Assembly: GCA_964363695.1 (NCBI GenBank)
Contig: CAYIJI010000054.1
Location: 1-5,813 of the forward strand
From: JAMCZZ01 sp964363695
GTDB lineage: Bacteria > Patescibacteriota > UBA1384 > XYA2-FULL-43-10 > 1-14-0-10-43-13
Direction: 5' to 3'
DNA: 5,813 nucleotides
In this document: in pieces, positions 5,768 to 5,813 of the stretch
Position numbering within the stretch: position 1 is the first letter of the stretch
How the letters are laid out: each line of letters begins with the position of its first letter
The notes under the pieces: model-generated
The model's input: only the letters and a program-made list of their open reading frames with translations
Told to the model about the DNA's origin: nothing
The model's database searches: none
Program-made: the position numbers and the translations under genes

Positions 5768-5789
5768 CCCCGCGGCCAAGCCGTCGGGG
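5768..5789. repeat. Second GC-rich hairpin repeat downstream of ppsA
   Basis: CCCCGCGGC (5768-5776) pairs with GCCG-T-CGGGG (5780-5789) around a CAA loop, nine pairs with one bulged T. With its flanks (TGAAACT before, TATCAAAG after) it resembles another dispersed palindrome that I recall from uncultured bacterial genomes. It lacks a T-run. The rest of 5689-5813 shows no gene on either strand. Confidence 0.65.
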
Positions 5790-5813
5790 TATCAAAGCTA
5801 CAGATCGAACATA

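Noticed and set aside
1..5813. UGA recoded as glycine or other altered code
   Set aside because: UGA ends ftsK and recA exactly where the families end, and it does not occur inside any of the genes.

Overview
The window reads as a piece of chromosome from an uncultured bacterium with a small, AT-leaning genome, most likely a Patescibacteria/CPR lineage (Parcubacteria-like). This is an inference from three things: protein character, the very compact set ftsK–rodZ–recA–recX–ppsA, and junctions filled with short palindromic or AT-rich repeats of kinds I associate with such genomes. UGA is a stop after ftsK and recA, so the UGA-glycine code of Gracilibacteria/Absconditabacteria does not apply. 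No 16S or other marker is present, so the lineage is tentative.

Layout, all genes on the + strand. (1) 1-598: the 3' end of ftsK (end of the motor plus the DNA-reading gamma domain). (2) 599-778: an AT-rich spacer with imperfect tandem repeats. (3) 779-1486: a RodZ-like membrane protein with a cytoplasmic helix-turn-helix, one membrane span and an Ig-like outer domain. (4) 1484-1556: a near-perfect palindrome with 19-bp arms, resembling a MITE, sitting exactly on the rodZ stop codon. (5) 1557-1679: a CATTT/AAATG-rich spacer leading to the recA ribosome binding site. (6) 1680-2747 recA and 2747-3220 recX, overlapping by one base (TGATG). (7) 3221-3360: a palindromic repeat of the GTCATTGCGAG type, then a strong ribosome binding site. 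(8) 3361-5688: ppsA, phosphoenolpyruvate synthase. (9) 5689-5813: two more GC-rich hairpin repeats and no gene.

How the genes relate: FtsK (chromosome translocation at the septum) and RodZ (cell-shape scaffold) are division and morphology genes. RecA and its modulator RecX form a translationally coupled recombination pair. The ftsK–rodZ–recA order looks like a shortened form of the ymfM–pgsA–cinA–recA neighbourhood of Firmicutes. ppsA is a separate central-carbon gene with its own translation start, divided from recX by a repeat.

No new multi-gene system is visible; the genes are recognisable housekeeping genes. The unusual layer is the repeats. Nearly every junction holds a different small repeat, two repeats lie inside coding sequence (the recA N-terminal extension and the recX inter-repeat linker), one has rebuilt a stop codon, and one creates a false in-frame 5' extension of ppsA.
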